Source of the DNA: Actinopolyspora alba
GTDB lineage: Bacteria; Actinomycetota; Actinomycetes; Mycobacteriales; Pseudonocardiaceae
Assembly: GCF_900112765.1 (NCBI RefSeq)
Contig: NZ_FOMZ01000001.1
Coordinates: 1-64,000, forward strand
Length of the DNA: 64,000 nt
Reading direction: 5' to 3'
Shown: positions 62,269-64,000 of the stretch, piece by piece
How the letters are laid out: each line of letters starts with the position of its first letter
Position numbering within the stretch: position 1 is the stretch's first letter
Position numbers and translations under genes: made by a program
Notes under the pieces: generated by a model
Database searches by the model: none
What the model saw: the letters and a program-made list of their open reading frames with translations, nothing else
What the model was told of the DNA's origin: nothing

Positions 62269-63381
62269 TCAGGCGGTGGTGACCTTCTTGACGTAGAGCA
62301 GCCGGTCGCCCGCCTCGATCGCGTCGGCCTCCGGAGCGTCCACCCGGTAGAGCTGCCCCTCGCGGACCAACCCGAGCACGATGTCGGAGAGATGGCGCGG
62401 CGATCCTCCCACTTCGGTGCGCTCGACCTCGCGCTCCGCGATGGCCAGCCCGAGGTCCGGACTGAGCAGGTCCTCGAACATCTCCACGACCGAGGGCGTG
62501 GAAGTGGCTATCCCCAGCAGCCTGCCCGAGGTCTCACTGGAGATGACCACGGAATCGGCACCCGACTGCCGCAGCAGGTGGACGTTCTCCGCCTCGCGCA
62601 CCGCGGCCACGATCTGCGCCTTGGGAGCCAGTTCCCTGGCGGTGAGCGTCACCAGCACCGCGGTGTCGTCCCGCGGCGGGGCCACCACCACGGCACGCGC
62701 CCGCGGGATTCCGGCGACCCGCAGCACGTCCGATCTGGTGCCGGAGCCGTTGACGGTCACCAGGCCCAGTGAGGACGCGGCCTCCAACGCGGTGGGTTCG
62801 GTGTCCACCACGACGATGTTGCCCGCTTCGGCACCCTCTCCGAGCAGGGCCGTCACGGCGGACCTGCCCTTGGTGCCATAACCGATCACGACGACGTGGT
62901 CGCGCACCCTGGACCTCCAGTGTTGGATCTTGAACGCTTGGCGGGAACGTTCGGTGAGCACTTCCAGTGTGGTTCCGACCAGCACGATCAGGAACAGCAC
63001 CCGCAGCGGCGTGATGACCAGCACGTTGACCAGGCGGGCCGAGGGGCTCACCGGGGCGATGTCCCCGTAGCCGGTGGTGGAGAGCGAGACCGTCGCGTAG
63101 TACAACGCGTCCAGCACGCTCAACGGGGTCCCGTCGGTGTCGCTGTAACCGCCCCGATCGAGATACACCAGCAGCACGGTGACGGCGAGCGCCAGACTGG
63201 CGCCGATCACCCTGCGCACGATCGATTTGACCGGACCGATGGCGGTGGCGGGCATTCGAACCACCCCGACCAGCGCGTGGTCCGGACGGTCCGTCAGGCG
63301 GTCGGTCAGCGCTGCCTCGGAGCGACGTCCGGACAGCGAACGACGTCCGAGTCGCGCGGGTCGGCCCTTGTGCTTGTCCAC
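62269..63381 (-). CDS. Potassium channel with TrkA-N (RCK) domain
   Basis: A 370-residue membrane protein. A basic N-terminal tail leads to a two-span pore: one span at ~75-92 (LALAVTVLLVYLDRGG), the pore loop YYATVSLSTTGYGDIAPVSP with selectivity filter TTGYGD, and a second span LVNVLVITPLRVLFLIVLVGTT. The cytosolic RCK domain follows with the dinucleotide motif VVVIGYGTKGRSAVTALL and a C-terminal TrkA-C-like part (GDRLLYVKKV). It conducts K+ in response to a nucleotide or NAD(H). The GTG at 63381 begins VDKHKGRPARLG as in homologues. Corresponds to Rv3200c, but separated from nudC here. Confidence 0.92.
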   Translation of the reverse strand: MDKHKGRPARLGRRSLSGRRSEAALTDRLTDRPDHALVGVVRMPATAIGPVKSIVRRVIGASLALAVTVLLVYLDRGGYSDTDGTPLSVLDALYYATVSLSTTGYGDIAPVSPSARLVNVLVITPLRVLFLIVLVGTTLEVLTERSRQAFKIQHWRSRVRDHVVVIGYGTKGRSAVTALLGEGAEAGNIVVVDTEPTALEAASSLGLVTVNGSGTRSDVLRVAGIPRARAVVVAPPRDDTAVLVTLTARELAPKAQIVAAVREAENVHLLRQSGADSVVISSETSGRLLGIATSTPSVVEMFEDLLSPDLGLAIAEREVERTEVGGSPRHLSDIVLGLVREGQLYRVDAPEADAIEAGDRLLYVKKVTTA

Positions 63382-63713
63382 GGGCGGAAACGGTAACGCC
63401 CCGGCGAGAAGGGAATACTCGCGCTCCCGCCCGGGAGCGTTTTCGCCGGTGCCGAATCCTTCCTCCCGAGCAGAACACGCGCTGGCGTGGACCTCACGGA
63501 CTTGATCGATATCGACACGCTCCGCCGTTGACTCGTACGCGGTCCGCGCATTAAGTTTTCGAACATCGTTCGGAATGCCGAACAATATCTCCCGGTCGGA
63601 GCACAGGAATCCGTCCCGGAGAAGACCCCGATCGTCACGGCTTTTCGGACAGCGCATCACACCGCACGACAGAAGCACCCGTGGAACCGGCTCAGGTTGG
63701 GGAAATTTCGCGC
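63382..63713. other. Intergenic region between the K+ channel and the right-edge glycosidase
   Basis: 332 bases without a gene. It should contain both divergent promoters. ACATCGTTCGGAATG-type AT-richer sequence occurs around 63550-63600. No operator palindrome comparable with that of the GH62 gene was found. Confidence 0.35.
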
Positions 63714-64000
63714 ATGCCAGGAAATTCGTTTCGCACCGGAATTCGAGCGGCGTCCGCGTACACCGCTCTGACGTTGTCGCTGCTGCTCGGTGGAGTGTCA
63801 CTCGCTCCGCTCGGAACCGGCGTGGCCGAGGGGACGACCTCGACGGCGCACGGGCCGACCGCGAACGAGCCCGACGAGGAACGCGAGAAAGCTCCGCCGC
63901 CGGAGCGGAGACCGAAGAAGGGCTACCTGTTCACCTACTTCACCGGATCGGGCAGCGCCGACGGCGAACAGGTGCATTTCGCCGTCAGCCGGGGCAACGA
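63714..64000 (+). CDS. Secreted glycoside hydrolase-like protein (GH43-like start), 3' part outside window
   Basis: The first 95 codons of a gene running off the right edge. A signal peptide is clear (RAASAYTALTLSLLLGGVSLAP, ~11-32). An acidic linker (TANEPDEEREKAPPPE) is followed by KKGYLFTYFTGSGSADG and EQVHFAVSRGND, which match the opening blade of GH43-type arabinosidases/xylosidases. If so, it would act on arabinoxylan with the GH62 enzyme at 18.5-19.6 kb. The assignment rests on this short segment. Confidence 0.65.
   Translation, partial: MPGNSFRTGIRAASAYTALTLSLLLGGVSLAPLGTGVAEGTTSTAHGPTANEPDEEREKAPPPERRPKKGYLFTYFTGSGSADGEQVHFAVSRGN

Overview
The window is high-GC actinobacterial chromosomal DNA. 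Frequent GTG starts, ATGA gene overlaps, WhiB, DUF397/XRE, DUF6158, DUF5679 and PPA1309-type genes, and UvrD2 with a cysteine motif plus HRDC all point to Actinomycetota. An order such as Pseudonocardiales (Saccharopolyspora or Actinopolyspora type) is my best guess, but the sequence does not prove the genus. The block from UPF0182 to the K+ channel (41.4-63.4 kb) follows the order of Mycobacterium tuberculosis Rv3193c-Rv3200c as I remember it (UPF0182, PDZ-Lon, DUF2342 protease, ABC1 kinase, whiB7, uvrD2, nudC, K+ channel). The block prfB-ftsE-ftsX-smpB-ssrA (39.4-34.2 kb) is also a classic actinobacterial core arrangement.

Layout. 1-10.2 kb: the minus strand carries the first ~3,400 codons of one giant secreted Rhs/YD-repeat protein. 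It has a signal peptide, a DNRLRE-like domain, three LamG-like jellyrolls, a YD shell, an Rhs core and the start of an intein-like HINT domain. It runs off the left edge, so the payload (probably a toxin) and any immunity gene are not visible. 10.7-13.6 kb: a UDP-GlcNAc 2-epimerase gene divergent from a small membrane protein and a processive family-2 glycosyltransferase, a likely surface-polysaccharide locus; the glycosyltransferase gene has an in-frame TTA codon. 13.7-26 kb: PD40 and pentapeptide proteins, two tRNA-Ala(GGC) genes, a DUF305/LVIVD secreted pair, a secreted GH62 arabinofuranosidase with a CebR-type operator, NADP-glutamate dehydrogenase, an MFS pump and a GNAT protein. 25.1-27.3 kb: a DUF397/XRE(DUF5753) pair divergent from a three-gene operon led by a tiny zinc-finger protein, with inverted repeats between them. 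27.7-30.4 kb: a complete Co/Ni ECF importer (CbiM, PDGLE protein, CbiQ, CbiO). Then come a flavoprotein that has lost its NADPH domain, NhaA and a CDF metal exporter.

34-39.4 kb: tmRNA (tag ADNKSQREFALAA), an amidohydrolase, smpB, ftsX, ftsE and prfB, a translation-rescue and division block. 39.4-41.3 kb: a PadR regulator, a small zinc-ribbon protein and two tandem initiator tRNA genes. 41.4-50.9 kb: envelope and protein-quality genes (UPF0182, PPA1309, PDZ-Lon, DUF2342, YgjP, DUF5679, ABC1 kinase). 51-56.7 kb: a methyltransferase, whiB7 with a leader containing upstream ORFs and an attenuator, uvrD2 and nudC. 56.7-63.4 kb: an M16 protease pair, a membrane protein, a neutral zinc metallopeptidase, two small genes (one Cys-rich) and a K+ channel with a TrkA-N domain. 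A secreted, probably GH43-like enzyme starts at the right edge.

The least explained structures are a dispersed intergenic repeat made of GATTTC-GCGA-GAAATC hairpins, usually paired about 50 bp apart (four loci), four 11-bp iterons at exactly 21-bp spacing between two divergent protease genes, and two distant small proteins sharing a CG...TCxxC finger pattern.
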